Translations under genes and position numbers: made by a program | Shown here: positions 21,983 to 33,657 of the stretch, one piece after another | How positions within the stretch are numbered: the stretch's first letter is position 1 | Layout: each line of letters begins with the position of its first letter | NCBI GenBank assembly: GCA_001557505.1 | Contig: LSAX01000001.1 | Span: 1-64,000 of the forward strand | Source: Reticulascus tulasneorum | Taxonomy: Eukaryota; Ascomycota; Sordariomycetes; Glomerellales; Reticulascaceae | Direction: 5' to 3' | DNA length: 64,000 bases | The notes under the pieces: generated by a model | The model's database searches: none | What the model saw: the letters and a program-made list of their open reading frames with translations, nothing else | What the model was told of the DNA's origin: nothing

Positions 21983-23324
21983 ATGGCTGCCATTCAGATC
22001 CCTCCATCCACGGTAATCCTGACAGAAAAGGAACTCAACCTGCATTTCAAGGCAACGTTCACCGAAGAGATAACCGCATTTACTATTGAGGTCAACGAGC
22101 AGTTTTTAGCTATCACGAAGTTGAAGTTATCCTTGACCCGGTTCATCGATGATATAGAGCAGCCGGAGTTCACCGATGGCCTTCCCAGGCATATGGTTGA
22201 GAAGCTTGCCAAGTATTGGGCAGAAACCTACGACTGGCGTTCCGTTGACGCCGCAATAAATAAACAGTATAAGCAGTACACTACGATTGTCCGAACGCCA
22301 GATACCAGCTTCACGGATCACACGCCACTGCACTTTGTGCATCATAGATCGCAAAGAAAAGATGCAATCCCTCTGTTGTTCATTCATGGCTGGCCAGGAT
22401 CGTTTTTAGAAGGTGAACACCTGCTTGAGCCTTTGACGAACCCAGAAGACCCGAGCTTTCCAGCTTTTCATGTTGTGGCACCATCAATTCCGGGGTATGG
22501 ATTCTCTCCCAGCCCTCGCCGGCCGGGAATGGGTTATCGCCAGGCGTTCCATACCCTCATGCAGAAGCTCGGATATCCCAAGTTCGTTTTTCAGGGTGGT
22601 GACGCTGGGGATTTCATTGGCCGCCTGATGGCGATTGACTTTCCGGATTCTGTCGTCTCCGGCCATTCAAACTTCTGGATCGTCCCTCCTACAGAACTGG
22701 ACGTGAAGAAATTTGAGGATGGCCAGGCGAGCGAGGATGAGACGTACGTCATGGAAAAACTAGGTGAATTTGTCCAGAATCACTGGTCGTATGGTCAGAT
22801 CCATCAGACTCGACCGCTCAAGCTTGCGATCGGCCTCACCGACAGCCTCATCGGCCTGGCAATGTGGATTTATGACATCTGCGTCAGCGTCGTGGAAGAT
22901 CCGAAGACTTTCAGCCTCGAGAGGATTGTCACTTGGACAATGATGCATTGAATCTCCGGACCCTACGCAGCTTTCAGCCTTTACAAGAATGGCCGCAAGG
23001 TGAGCCAGCAACCACATACACTAATTGAAAGCGGGATCTCACTAACAAACTCCATGCGGAAAGGACGGCGTCATCTCCTTGCAGGGCATAGAGCTAATTC
23101 CGCCGGTATCTCAACCAATGGCGGTTTCACAATTTCCATGGGACATTGCTTATCGCGTGCCATTGGATTGGGCACGACGAGGTGGAAATGTCAAGTACTT
23201 GGTGAAGCACAATCGCGGTGGTCACTTCGCGGCCCTCGATGCTCCAGACCTTCTGATCGATGATATCAGGAACTTCTTTGGAGACAGGGGAATGTCGGGT
23301 ACTATGGTTTTCGACCACGAATGA
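21983..23324 (+). pseudogene. Epoxide hydrolase (alpha/beta hydrolase) with one internal stop
   Basis: Exons 21983-22999 and 23064-23324 join in phase across a 64-nt intron (GTGAGC...GAAAG, CTAAC branch) to give 425 codons plus the stop. The N-terminal EHN domain (DDIEQPEFTDGL, YWAETYDWR) precedes the alpha/beta hydrolase core, with HGWPGSFLEG (oxyanion) and the nucleophile in QGGDAGDFIG. The C-terminal catalytic His sits in GGHFAALDAPDLL. This is the microsomal-type epoxide hydrolase architecture, which opens epoxides to diols. Codon 323 is TGA (22949-22951), where the family has Trp in the MMHW.SGPY motif. Everything after it, including the catalytic His, reads perfectly. A recent single G-to-A nonsense change is therefore likely; stop readthrough or a sequencing error are the alternatives. 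Confidence 0.82.
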
Positions 23325-23645
23325 CGGCAATGAGTGGGCTAGGAGCATGCTGTCTAACTAAGTAGAAAATTAGTTCCGTAAGCAAACAAATCTAAGGATT
23401 GGTCCAAGATTCAGGTTCTAAGGCAATTAAGCGTAGAACAATTATTATAAACATAGCCCGAGGGTTGCGGTTATGGCTGTCAGATAAGTCAGGTAGTTGG
23501 GCATTAATCCTCGGCAGCGACCGCGGCATGCACCTTGGGGGAGCAGTGTCAAAGAGGAAGCATGGACTACCTACACGTGACGTGTTGTATTAGGAAGGCC
23601 GGCGATGGTTGAATCCAGGTTCCATAGCCCACTGACCGCCGCAAC
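23325..23645. other. Short intergenic region, nothing identified
   Basis: About 320 bp separating the epoxide hydrolase from the F-box-like gene. No frame or repeat was recognised. It presumably contains the hydrolase 3' end and the next promoter. Confidence 0.4.
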
Positions 23646-24621
23646 ATGGAAACCAATAAACTCGCACACCGCAACCGCGTCGTATCTTTTACCATGACTG
23701 GCGCACGAACTCTTACCTTCCTTGATCTGCCCCGAGATGTTCGCGATGATATTTACGCTCTTATACAGCTCGATGAACTGATATCCAGCCACACTATCGA
23801 TGAAAATAGAGTGGTGATCATCGAAATTAAGAATTCCCACAATGCACCCACGATGTGCATCGCTCCTGTATTCGAAGATTTTTGGTTACACCCCCTCAGG
23901 CACTATCCCTCTCCAGGCAATGCTCCAGAGTAACTCGCAAGTAAGGCTTGAATGCCTAGAATTTCTCTTCAACACCCACATCGTAGTTGCCGCATCCGGC
24001 TTGTCCCATCTGTTGGACGCGATCGGCCCTGCGATGTCCAGTCTTCGCCAACTGATCGTGGTGTCAGGAAATTCTGACGTGTTTAGTGAGGCAACCATGG
24101 ACTGTGGGAAGTTTGTTGTTGGCAATGTTGCCGCGATTGAATCCCATCTGGATAAGCTGGGGGGCCTCAAGGAAGTAGATTTCATGGTTCCGACGCGATC
24201 TCCTGGGACGGGAGATACCGTTAACTGCAGAGGAATCCGGTTAGTGGACATGAGGCGTATGCTACTGAAAAGCACAATGTGTGACGAGTTTCCATCCCAA
24301 ATTGAGACATCACCACTAGATGCCATGGACAACGCAGCTTTGTTCGAAGCATTGATCAACCCGCCTTTCGAACTGTCAAATCTTTTTAAGCTACAATTCG
24401 CGAATCCGTTCGGGAGAATTATTCCCTCTTCTGGCTCCAGGACGATTGAGTTTAGGCCTGTTCGAATGGAGAGGGGGGACAGCCAGTCACCCGTGTGCTG
24501 GAGCGCTTCAAGGACCGAGCATGAGTGTGAAATCATGGCTTGTGTGGCTTTGGAGGAGGTTAAGAAATTCCAAAAACAATATGTGGACAGACTGATGAAG
24601 CTTGAAGATGTTGCAGATTAA
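23646..24621 (+). CDS. F-box-like hypothetical protein
   Basis: Two frames join in phase if a 49-nt intron is removed (23868-23916; GTATTC...CTCCAG), giving exons 23646-23867 and 23917-24621 and 308 residues. The N-terminus TFLDLPRDVRDDIYALI is the F-box-like opening common in fungal hypothetical proteins. It is followed after the junction by LQSNSQVRLECLEFLFNTHI, the usual second block of these families. F-box proteins recruit substrates to SCF ubiquitin ligases, but most of these shorter fungal members are uncharacterised. The intron lacks a canonical CTAAC branch, so a frameshifted pseudogene is the alternative. An in-frame second ATG (23694) could also serve as start. Confidence 0.55.
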
Positions 24622-26262
24622 GTGAGGCACCCTCGGGACATGGTTATGGATACGGGCAGCGCAAACTATGCAAACGACACATAAAGTTTCTTAGCGGTTC
24701 TTATGATTCAAATGATCACAATCCTCCTATTTTTGGTTAAGAGCTTTGACCCCACCGATCCCCTTTCACCTAGAACTATTCCCAGACAGCATATCCTGTC
24801 AGATCTAGATTCTTACACTTCCTCTATTACACTTATTAGGGTTTTCACGCACCTTTAATGGGATATGATTCACCAGCCCCCGTCCTGTTGGAGGATGTCC
24901 GGACTCGTACTATTCTGTAACTTAAATCCCAAATATTCGTCGGAATCTTTCTAGGCACCTTCCTTGTTCAACACTGTAAAGACTAACTAAGATGTATACG
25001 TTAATATAAAATCACGCCTCTAGTTCAGACATCCATTATGGTCATATACGACACTATTAGTTCATACGAAGTGACACTAGGTGTCAGGGTATTCAGGTCA
25101 TCATACGTAAATGAATTCTTCAAGCTTCTACAGAATCCCATAGTTGGATATGACTACAGCTATTATGCTGTGGCCTACAACCTTATCTTCAATCCCTAAC
25201 ATAACTGCTACGGTGTCTACCTACGGGCACCTATCTACAATCTTCTTCTTCCGCGGTCAAATTCCAATTACTATCATGAGTGTCTCCGACCTCACGTCAC
25301 CTCAACAGATTTACATGAGCGACAAGGACATGTCTTCCAACAAAGCTGCTCATCAGTAGCTACCAGACTTCTCAGCCGCCAATATTTCCGCGCCATATTC
25401 CATTATCTAGAGCTCCTGGACGGACAGGAAGCGGCTGAAAACCAAAACAGGGTTGTAAGGGCATTTACGTCAATACTTTCAGAGCATTACTACTTTCCCC
25501 TCTGGTTGTTTAATGCGAACAATTTAGGCAACACCGATCTTCAGAGTAACGTCCTTGGCACAACCTCGCCGCCACAGTTTTACACCATGGCACACCTCAT
25601 TACACCATACACCAATATCAAGGTTAGCCAGAATATGGAATGCTGCCGACAAGGAATTTGTAGATATGGCTAAACAAGAATGATATCCGCAGCTCTATTA
25701 TATGCGTTACGGAATATGGTTCCTGGATGGTCACAAGCGCGACTGTCACGAGAGCGAAGTAGAGCAGGCTGCTGGTTTGATGTGCATCAGAGTAAGCGTG
25801 GTTAGCTTCTTTGCGAATAAACCGATCGTTTCTTAAATATAATTAGCATACATTGCCGGCTGATAAAATTTCCCGCGTCCTGATATTTGTCAGATCATGC
25901 AGTGGAAAGACTGGGTTTTAACCGAGAACAACTGGGTATACCCTTGATCTTCAGGTCTACTTGAATACGTATGTTACACAGGCGTCTATGGCAGCAAATC
26001 AATTGCCAGCTTTATATCTATACAGCCTCGGGTTTGTCTCTTGCCGAGGTGGGCTTGCAGTTGAGACGCAAAGATTCGGGCCTTTCCAAGATACAACTGC
26101 ATACCCCCGCAGGGTGAAAACGAAGCACTCTAGGCAAATAGATGGAGAACACGGCCAGCGCCTTTTATAGAACGATTTCTAGTCCACTATGTACAGTCCA
26201 TCGACGATCGTCAAAACTATTCGGGCTTCATCATAAGACTGTCAATTTGTTCTCGGTTGAAA
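24622..26262. other. Intergenic region with an unidentified coding relic
   Basis: Between 25141 and 25673 one plus-strand frame gives about 170 codons with a single stop (TAA near 25198). It reads protein-like: GYDYSYYAVAYNLIFNP, RLLSRQYFRAIFHYLELLDG, HYYFPLWLFNANNLGNTDLQ, SPPQFYTMAHLITPYTNIKV. I cannot assign a family. The spacing suggests the soluble tail of a larger, now truncated protein. The rest is AT-leaning without recognisable features. Confidence 0.4.
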
Positions 26263-27325
26263 ATGGTGCTGCCGCACAGCTTGTCTCCGAAAGCTAAGGC
26301 ATTTATCACCTGGTAATAAATACGTATCGCTGACATCTCTAACAGTCTTTCACTTCACCAATACCTCCCACAATGACACATACCCAGAAATCGATCCGAC
26401 TTGCCAGTCAGACTGCTCCGGCAAAGCTGTTCTTGTAACCGGTGCCAACAAGGGACTTGGAAGAGCTTATCTAATTGCATACGCCAAGGCAGGAGCGTCC
26501 TATATTGCCATTGGAACTCGTTCTGACGTTACAGACCTGGTTACCATGGTTCTTGCTGCGGCAGCGCAGTCCGGACGAAAAGAACCGGTTGTAATTCAAG
26601 TCAAGATCGATGTCTGTGAACAAGTTAGCATCGATGCAGCTGTTGACCAGGTTCAAAGTGAATTTAGCCGGCTTGACATCCTCATAAACAATTCCGGATT
26701 TATGGGACAGGCAGCGCCGTTGTTTGATTTGCCATCAGATATCTTCCAGCATACATGGGATGTCAATTTCTTAGGATCCTATAGAGTGACCAAGGCCTTT
26801 TTACCACTGTTGCTTGCAGAAGGCGACAAAACTATTGTGTTCTCCACATCCATTGCTGCGCAATTCATCGAGCGCGAGACTGCGGCCTATAGCGTTTCAA
26901 AGTTTGCTCTGTGTCGGTTATCGGAATTCATCGATGCAGAGTATGGCGAAAAGGTACCATTGCAGTCTCCACTTATAAGAAACGATAGAAATCTTCTGAT
27001 CGTCCTTTGTCATTGCCAGGGCGTGCTTACCTACTCATTCCATCCGGGCGGAGTGGTTACCGATCTTGCGTTGAATCTACCAGAGCATGTACAATGTTAG
27101 TGTATGTTCCCGTTTGAGATCTAATACATACTGACTTAATAACCATCGTCCCTCACCGACACCGCGGAACTATCAGCTGACACTCTGATATATTTAACAA
27201 GCAAGAAACGATCTTGGCTTGCTGGGCGTTACGTCTCGGCTAATTGGGATATGCCTGAGCTAATGGCTCAAGAGGAAGAGATTGTCCGCGATGGATTGCT
27301 CAAGTTTAGATGCGCTACTGGCTGA
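26263..27325 (+). pseudogene. Short-chain dehydrogenase/reductase, probably damaged
   Basis: The core is unmistakable: the cofactor loop TGANKGLG, NNSGF in place of NNAG, and the catalytic triad Ser (STSIAA), Tyr and Lys (YSVSK). A 66-nt intron (26954-27019, GTACCA...TGCCAG) is in frame even if retained. The last coding block (27177-27325, DTLIYLTSKKRSWLAGRY) connects through a GTTAGT donor at 27096 and an acceptor at 27176. A more natural join about 30 bases earlier lacks an AG. At the 5' end, MVLPHSLSPKAKAFIT (26263 on) resembles the family leader but joins to VFHFTNTSHND one base out of frame and through an intron of only 34 nt. SDRs of this type oxidise or reduce alcohols and ketones with NAD(P). 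The ends are uncertain; damage is likely but not proven. Confidence 0.6.
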
Positions 27326-29648
27326 TCTAGATCAGCAACAGATCTTGAACCGAGCTACTGGTTTGACAAAAACCCCTGTATTGAAAAAGACACTCAAATT
27401 GAGGGACATAGCCAGCAGCATAGTCTAGTAATAAGGGTCGCCTGGAATACAAGGACGTGATTGCGATAGCTGCGAGCTCTAGGCCCTAAGCCTGGGAAGA
27501 CTCAGCTATATTTGAATTTTATTAATGGCCTTTTACCCATCTCTCTCAGATCACCATCTGACTGCTACTGCACCACAATCTCCTCCAAGCTGACGTTCGG
27601 CGGAGTGTCCACTGTAGTTACTCTTCAGTTCGTGGATGGTTATCTGCACTTACGTGCCCGGTTCCGACACCCTACGTACATAGGCTCGCTTATGCCAGCC
27701 TGGAAACCCAAACTATTCGGCAATGCATATGGTTCTATTTTAATCTGCTTCCAGTCCTCGCGCTTCGATTAATGGGGCTTGTTCTCACAACCGGTAAAGA
27801 AACTAGGTCGTCAGTAGGGAGGTTCATAACTCCACACCACACTGTCTTCGTCATAGCCTATTGAAGCCCCCTGTTGCGTTATGAGTTCTGTCATTAATGT
27901 TATAATAACTCGATGGCGGGAAACCTTGGGAAATTGTCGAGTTGGAAGATATCCTCGAACTTGGCGTGCAGCGCAGGCCAAAGAATCGCCTCTCGCTCTT
28001 TCTCAAAGTTCGAGGTCTTAACAGCTGACCATTAGACTCAGCCTCCGTCACGTAATCACACTCCGTTCCTCCCGCTAAGTTCTCGTATCACGCAACAAAT
28101 ACATGGATAAATCTAGTGCTGGTAAATCGAATCAGGTCGTGATCGATCTTACACATCGCAAACCACCGCTTCTCTATCTGTAAGACTGCTCGAAGACGCT
28201 CAGGCCATGTTAGAAAGTAGCCGTCTCCATCATTTCTAAATGGTAAAAAAGTGTTAGGAGGACGACAGATGGGAGTGTGCCATTATGCTCTTCTTCCGCT
28301 TCCGTGCCCGAGGTATACATAGTGCTATCCACCTTCGATTCCAACGCTGAGAAAACTAGGACGATTACAGCGCACTCTTCTTGCAATTGAGGCTGGGGTG
28401 TCAATCATCGAATGGGATACCAATACACGAACCAATAAGGTAATGTTTGCAGAATTCCGGCATATATGACCTAATGAAACACACGCACAATAGAGATCTG
28501 GAATATAGTTGTTTCGAATACCGCCAATTAGGATGAATTGCATTTCGGTGCTACGTGCGTGACAAATTGTTGGTCCGCTCCACGAGATGCTTGAGGCTGC
28601 TTCAAGCTGCGGCTCGTCAGTGGCATATCACGCTTTAACAGCACGCCTGTGACTCTTGGGCTTTATTCAGAGGTGGAGCGTGTCGGTAAGGGCGCTCGTG
28701 TTGTCACTATTGGTTATTGTTCTAATATCCGAGGATATCATGGGAGTCTTCCTGTAGAGGAACCTATTGTCTGCCATAATTTGTTCGAGGACAGATCGCT
28801 TGGAAGTCCTAGACCCGTAGTAGAATTATATTTAGGGACTGCAAATACAGACGTATATCTGAGCAGTGCCTATCAAAAATCTGAGAGGCTAGGTACAGTG
28901 TTATTTCTTGGCTTTCTTGAGGTCTAATATCTTCAGCAGAGCATTCATCGGCCGATTTTCTTCCTTTGACAATATAACGGACACTAATACTCTATTTCGC
29001 CTGCAGTCTAAGAGTCGAACTTGAAAGTCGTCTATGATGAGCTGCTGCAGCAGCATCAAATCAGGTGGAGGAGGGCTTGCACCATTTAGTCTTCCTTCGT
29101 GGAAACTTACAGAGATCTAAACCTAGTAAATGTGATCCGTTCTCGGCATAGGTTGGATAGCTATCATCATTCCCTCTAATATGGTTCACGACCTCCTCGA
29201 TGCCAGAGCCGAAGTCAACATCCCGAGTCGGGATGATGATAGAGTATTATAATATATATGCAGTACTGACGGTGGCCGGATAGTCTTGCAACTGCTGAAG
29301 GTCGACATAGAACATCCCACAGCAGATTTGTGTGGCCATTGTAAGAAGCTCGTTTACTGACAGCCTTGCAGCTATCTTCAAGACAGCTAAGTAAGCTTCA
29401 CTGCGACCATGTCTAAGTTCATACACTCCAGACAGGTCCCTACAGTCGTGCCTGGGCTGATAAGAAGACCCTCCTCAGTCTCTACGGTCAATTCTAGTCT
29501 TGCATGGATCGTAGTTAGATGGCCTGTGGTGTTTTCTTTCGGGTCTGCTACGGTTGAGAGTTTTAGTAAGGCCATGTGGCAAGCGATTTCGATGATATGA
29601 GGAGACAGTGCATTATTCTTATGAACGTATATATTATAATATCTTGAT
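27326..29648. other. 2.3-kb interval without a supportable gene
   Basis: Short frames only. The minus strand at about 27915-28025 reads FEKEREAILWPALHAKFEDI, FQLDNFPRFPAIELL, which looks like a coding fragment of unknown family. A 92-codon plus-strand frame (28649-28927) has no recognisable motif. No transposon ends or RNA genes were seen. Confidence 0.4.
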
Positions 29649-30944
29649 TTATCCTACGTGGGGTAGAAACTGGGTCCATTCTACTGTCTGGTACACGGAA
29701 CAAGGCATCTGCCTCAGACTCATGAACATCCCAACGATCAAGGCTGTCTTGGCAATGAAATACAAGCCCGCACTTATAGCTCCGGGAAAATCGAGAGCGT
29801 TCTTGCGAAACCAGCCCTCCTGCGTTGTCTCCTTGACCCAGATGCCTAGTAGGGTGACTGTGTAGTCAAAACCGGGCTTTACAGAGAGGACCTCGACCAA
29901 GCCCCAAGTAAAAAGCACGGCCAAGAGACTTCCGCTGGCAGTCCGCCAAATATACTTCTCGCACACGGTTGGGAAATCAAAGTTCCACTTGGCAAGGTGG
30001 ATTGCGCCATGTAGAACAGTGATAAACCATGTGCCAATGGCTATGGTGAGAGTCATGGGAGGCAGGATGTAATCGTTCGGTATGCGCTGAATTGGACGGG
30101 TATGGAGGCCGCCAAAAGATTGAAAGGAGTCCCGGCGATTCCAAACATTCCATCCGGGGGCCTCAACAAAGTCGAGCGGGGTGTCGTCCCATGGCTTTTC
30201 AGCAATGGGCCCGGCATCTGCCAGGACCTGGGACACCGGCGTCCGCATCTCGAGGTATATGGGAACGTCGACATCCATTGGCTTGTCCATCCAGAAGTAG
30301 TATGTTGCGATAGCGCAGACCAGAAAGCTGAGGGTAACAATCTCGATGCACGAGGTTTCTCGTTTCTGCACAGTCCGCGCAATGATCTGGCACAGAAGAT
30401 ATACCGACTGCACCACAGCAGCAAACTTAGCAAAACGGTCGGACTTGCTCTTATCCCATATGTCATCGCGAGTCTGCGCTGGAGCGGCGATGTATCCCTT
30501 GTTGACCAGGTAGAATATAGCGCGTGAGTTGACGGGAAACGGTGGGGAGTCTGGCGCTACAAGGACGAATCCGCCGCTGTCTGCAAAGAAGCCATGGACG
30601 GTCGTCCAATGCGCAACCCCAATCTGTTGCATGGCGTCGTAAGACATTCTTGCCGATTGCCATTGGCAGGCAGCCAGGAGTGCTACGGCTTCGGGGGCGT
30701 ATATGATGAAGACTGCCCATCGAGCTTTGCGAACAAAGACTCTCTTCCATGACTCGTTTGGTGCTGGAAGGTTGATGTGCAAGACTGACCAAGTGCAAGT
30801 AAAGATGACAAGAATGCAGGACCAAATTATGCTCGCAGTGCCTCTATGGTCTCCCTCGCCTACCCAGCCGTGTCTTGCTGCTGCATTTGTCCAGCCATTC
30901 CCGGTCACATTGTTCGCAGATGTATCGCATTGAAGGGTTGTCAT
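29649..30944 (-). CDS. Polytopic integral membrane protein, fungal family of unknown function
   Basis: A single intact exon of 431 residues. The N-terminus has GWVGEGDHRGTASIIWSCIL followed by FTCTWSVLHINLPAP, the recurring opening of a large family of fungal hypothetical membrane proteins. Hydrophobic segments follow at about residues 37-57, 75-95, 215-232, 305-330, 345-365 and near 400-420. The loop carries KWNFDFPT and a conserved-looking WNVWNRRDSF. There is no catalytic motif I can name. Members are frequent in accessory regions and next to metabolic clusters, but no role is established that I can cite. Its nearest neighbours are a damaged SDR and a P450. It could be a sensor, a transporter-like protein or an enzyme. 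Confidence 0.75.
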   Translation of the reverse strand: MTTLQCDTSANNVTGNGWTNAAARHGWVGEGDHRGTASIIWSCILVIFTCTWSVLHINLPAPNESWKRVFVRKARWAVFIIYAPEAVALLAACQWQSARMSYDAMQQIGVAHWTTVHGFFADSGGFVLVAPDSPPFPVNSRAIFYLVNKGYIAAPAQTRDDIWDKSKSDRFAKFAAVVQSVYLLCQIIARTVQKRETSCIEIVTLSFLVCAIATYYFWMDKPMDVDVPIYLEMRTPVSQVLADAGPIAEKPWDDTPLDFVEAPGWNVWNRRDSFQSFGGLHTRPIQRIPNDYILPPMTLTIAIGTWFITVLHGAIHLAKWNFDFPTVCEKYIWRTASGSLLAVLFTWGLVEVLSVKPGFDYTVTLLGIWVKETTQEGWFRKNALDFPGAISAGLYFIAKTALIVGMFMSLRQMPCSVYQTVEWTQFLPHVG

Positions 30945-31741
30945 TTTGGGAATATACCCCCAATGTGCTTTGGAATGCTGGACTTTGCAGATTGCTCAGT
31001 GCGATCACTTCCAAGTTCCGGGGGGGAATTAAATTGTTGGATCTCTGGGCCGTAGGATGCCCGTCGCCTGCCTAAACTCACTGCCAGGTACGGCACAGGC
31101 AAGGTAACATTGCAATATGCACCGTATCTGCGCTGAAATACAACACTACCAAAGAGAGCTAAGGCGTCGAGCTCTGGACCGTCACGACGGCCGTTGAGTT
31201 CTTGGCGGTTAGCTGCCGCACAACACGGGGTGTGCGATGTTACTATGAGAGGAAAAGATCGGCGGGGATGTGTGTCCTGTTGGCACATTCGAGTGGGCAG
31301 AAACATCACGGTTGGGATCTAGCTCTACGACCTTGATTCTTGTAAGATGTATCATGAATTGAGCTGTCTTGAGATTGCAATATGGTGCATGTGCGTGTAC
31401 AGACGAGTGGACAGGACATGATGCCAGGAACCGATCTGTCCGCATTCCCACGGAGGTGTGGTGGGAATTCAAGTGGATCCGCTGCAGGGTTTCATTGCAT
31501 ACGGACCCGCCAACCTTGCTACCCTGTTGACTGCAACCGGCCGTGGCCCCCATATTTGCCGTGCCCGTTATGTTCCGTTTGCCCTGACATGCCTGACAAT
31601 TGGCCCCAGTCAACTCAATCTCACGAATCCTATGTAATTGTGCAACGTGGGGTCGGTTACTAATGTCGGGGGTTTTTATTATCCTATCTAATCGCGGCCG
31701 CACGAAACTACTTCTTGGTATGCCACTCGCCTAAATAAGGA
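30945..31741. other. Intergenic region upstream of membrane protein and downstream of P450
   Basis: About 800 bp. It contains the promoter side of the minus-strand membrane protein gene and the 3' flank of the minus-strand P450 gene. No further coding sequence was recognised; open frames on both strands are short and lack motifs. Confidence 0.4.
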
Positions 31742-33657
31742 CTAGACCAGGGAACATGCTTGTATTTCACGAGCAATCACATCCTCATACTGCGCTCCTC
31801 TGGACGTGATTCGTAGTTGGAATGGTAATGGCTTTTTGAGCAGCCCGTCTGCAATGCACGTTAGTGATCCACCACCGCATTGCCGCCATTAACCCAGCGG
31901 ATTCGATACGGAACAGAAAGAGACTTACCATTTTCGGCCTCCATGACGACTGGCACCCCTGCTGCTGGCTGAATGTTGAAACCCCAGAGCACCCGAGAGA
32001 TGGCAAGATACAGTGCTGCCTCGCCAACGTAGATTCCGGGGCAAAGCCGCCGCCCCCAGCCAAAATGAATATGGTCGCGGCGATTCCATTCAGATGAACG
32101 AGCGGACTCTGCCGAGTCGCCGAGATCGTCTAAGAACCTCTTGGGTTCGAATGCATTTGGATTGGCGTATCTCTCTGGGCTTCGCATCAGCGATGGGATG
32201 TTTGGGATCAGGATGGTGCCTTTGGGGATTAGATATCCTTCGTAGGCTATATCTTCGGTTGTGGCATGTGGAATCCCTAAATATGATGTCAGAGAGCTGA
32301 GGAGCATTAGTGTTTGGAGTCGAATGCGTACCAACCACGGCTATAGGAGCCCACCGATGCACTTCTTTGATTAAAGCTCGAAGATACGGAAGTTTGTCCT
32401 CGTCCTCCCAGGTCGGCAAGCGTGAGGATCCAACAACGGCATCAATTTCTGTACACGTCTCAGCCTAGAAAACAAATCCGTTGCGTTGATATGACTTGAT
32501 ATTACCAGCTTGAGCAGCGGCAGCCGCTTGAGGGTGCAGGGCAATAGCTTTGAGGAATTGTTGAAGTATCCCACCAATTGTGTCGGAGCCCGCTCCCAGC
32601 AGCATTCCACAAATGTCAACCAGAGCCTGGTCGTCAAGGCACTCCACTTCCTTACTCTGCAGCAAATGGGTAGCAAAGTTTCTCTGCTGCGGAGGACCTA
32701 CGGAAGTCAAAAGATTCTTGACCCTCTGCAGATGGTCAACATGGAGTTGCCGTTCACGTTTCTTAAGCCTGTCTAACGTCCAGTTCCATGGCTGAAGCCA
32801 GGCTGGCAGGCTGAGAATGGCTGGAAATATGTCAAAGGGAAGCGAGCCCGGGATAAAATCTGGCAGATCTGTTAAGCTTCCAAGCCAAAACCACTCCTCA
32901 AGGAACATTTACTCACACCAGTACATTTCTTTCCACATGTCGTACGTCTCTGTCACTACGGCATCCTGGCTGGGGCCGCAGCGTACTCCGTAGAGGGCTC
33001 GCATCATGATATTGAAAGAATATCGATCACACTCAAAATGTGTCTCTTGGGGTACCTCGAGCATTCTTCCAAGCAGCAGGACTGACTCCTCTTCGTCATA
33101 CGTCTTGAACACGGTGGCATGCTGCTCGCTGAGGATGGAATGGTAGATTTTTCGGAGATGCTGGAACTGCTTGCCCACTGGGGCTAAAACGAGACTCCAG
33201 GGAAGAGCTCTAGCCCTGAAATCATTGAGCATCGGCCTGTTCGACGAAGCTGCTGAAGCCTTGAGTGATGGCTGTTAGACCCAAATAACAAAGGGACAAA
33301 ACACAAACCAACCTTTTGCATGAGATCGTGTGCGACACGAGGACTGTTGATCATTAATACCGGCCATGATCCCATCCAGAGAGTAGCCATCTCGCCGTAA
33401 TCGGTCAGGCTTTTGCAGGTTTCTCGTGGAGTCTTATTGATTCCCCGAATAGCTTCGATACTGCCCAGCCACGGCAAGATTCGTGGACCAGGCGGGAGTC
33501 TTGCATTCCGTGATTTTATGTTCCTTCTAAACTTCCAATACGAAGATACTGAGGATACTAGAATAAGAGAGCCAAAAAGCAAAATGACAATAAGACCGAA
33601 ATAGGAGCTCGGTGTCGTAGAAAGCTTGTCTAACAGCTGTTGACGAAGTAGAAACAT
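31742..33657 (-). CDS. Cytochrome P450 monooxygenase
   Basis: Six exons (33657-33313, 33259-32917, 32868-32506, 32448-32332, 32276-31929, 31848-31742) join in phase across introns of 53, 48, 57, 55 and 80 nt to give 540 residues. The N-terminal membrane anchor is at about residues 20-40, followed by the Pro hinge ARLPPGPRILPWLG. The I-helix motif AGSDT lies at 322-326, the ExxR motif in KEVHRW near 377-380, and the heme loop FGWGRRLCPG at 461-470 with Cys468. The block LPDFIPGSLPFDIFP is typical of fungal class II P450s related to the CYP64/O-methylsterigmatocystin oxidoreductase type. It would sit in the ER and use a P450 reductase; the substrate is unknown. The intact frame and the position opposite a membrane-protein gene and near an FAD monooxygenase suggest a secondary-metabolism role. 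Confidence 0.88.
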
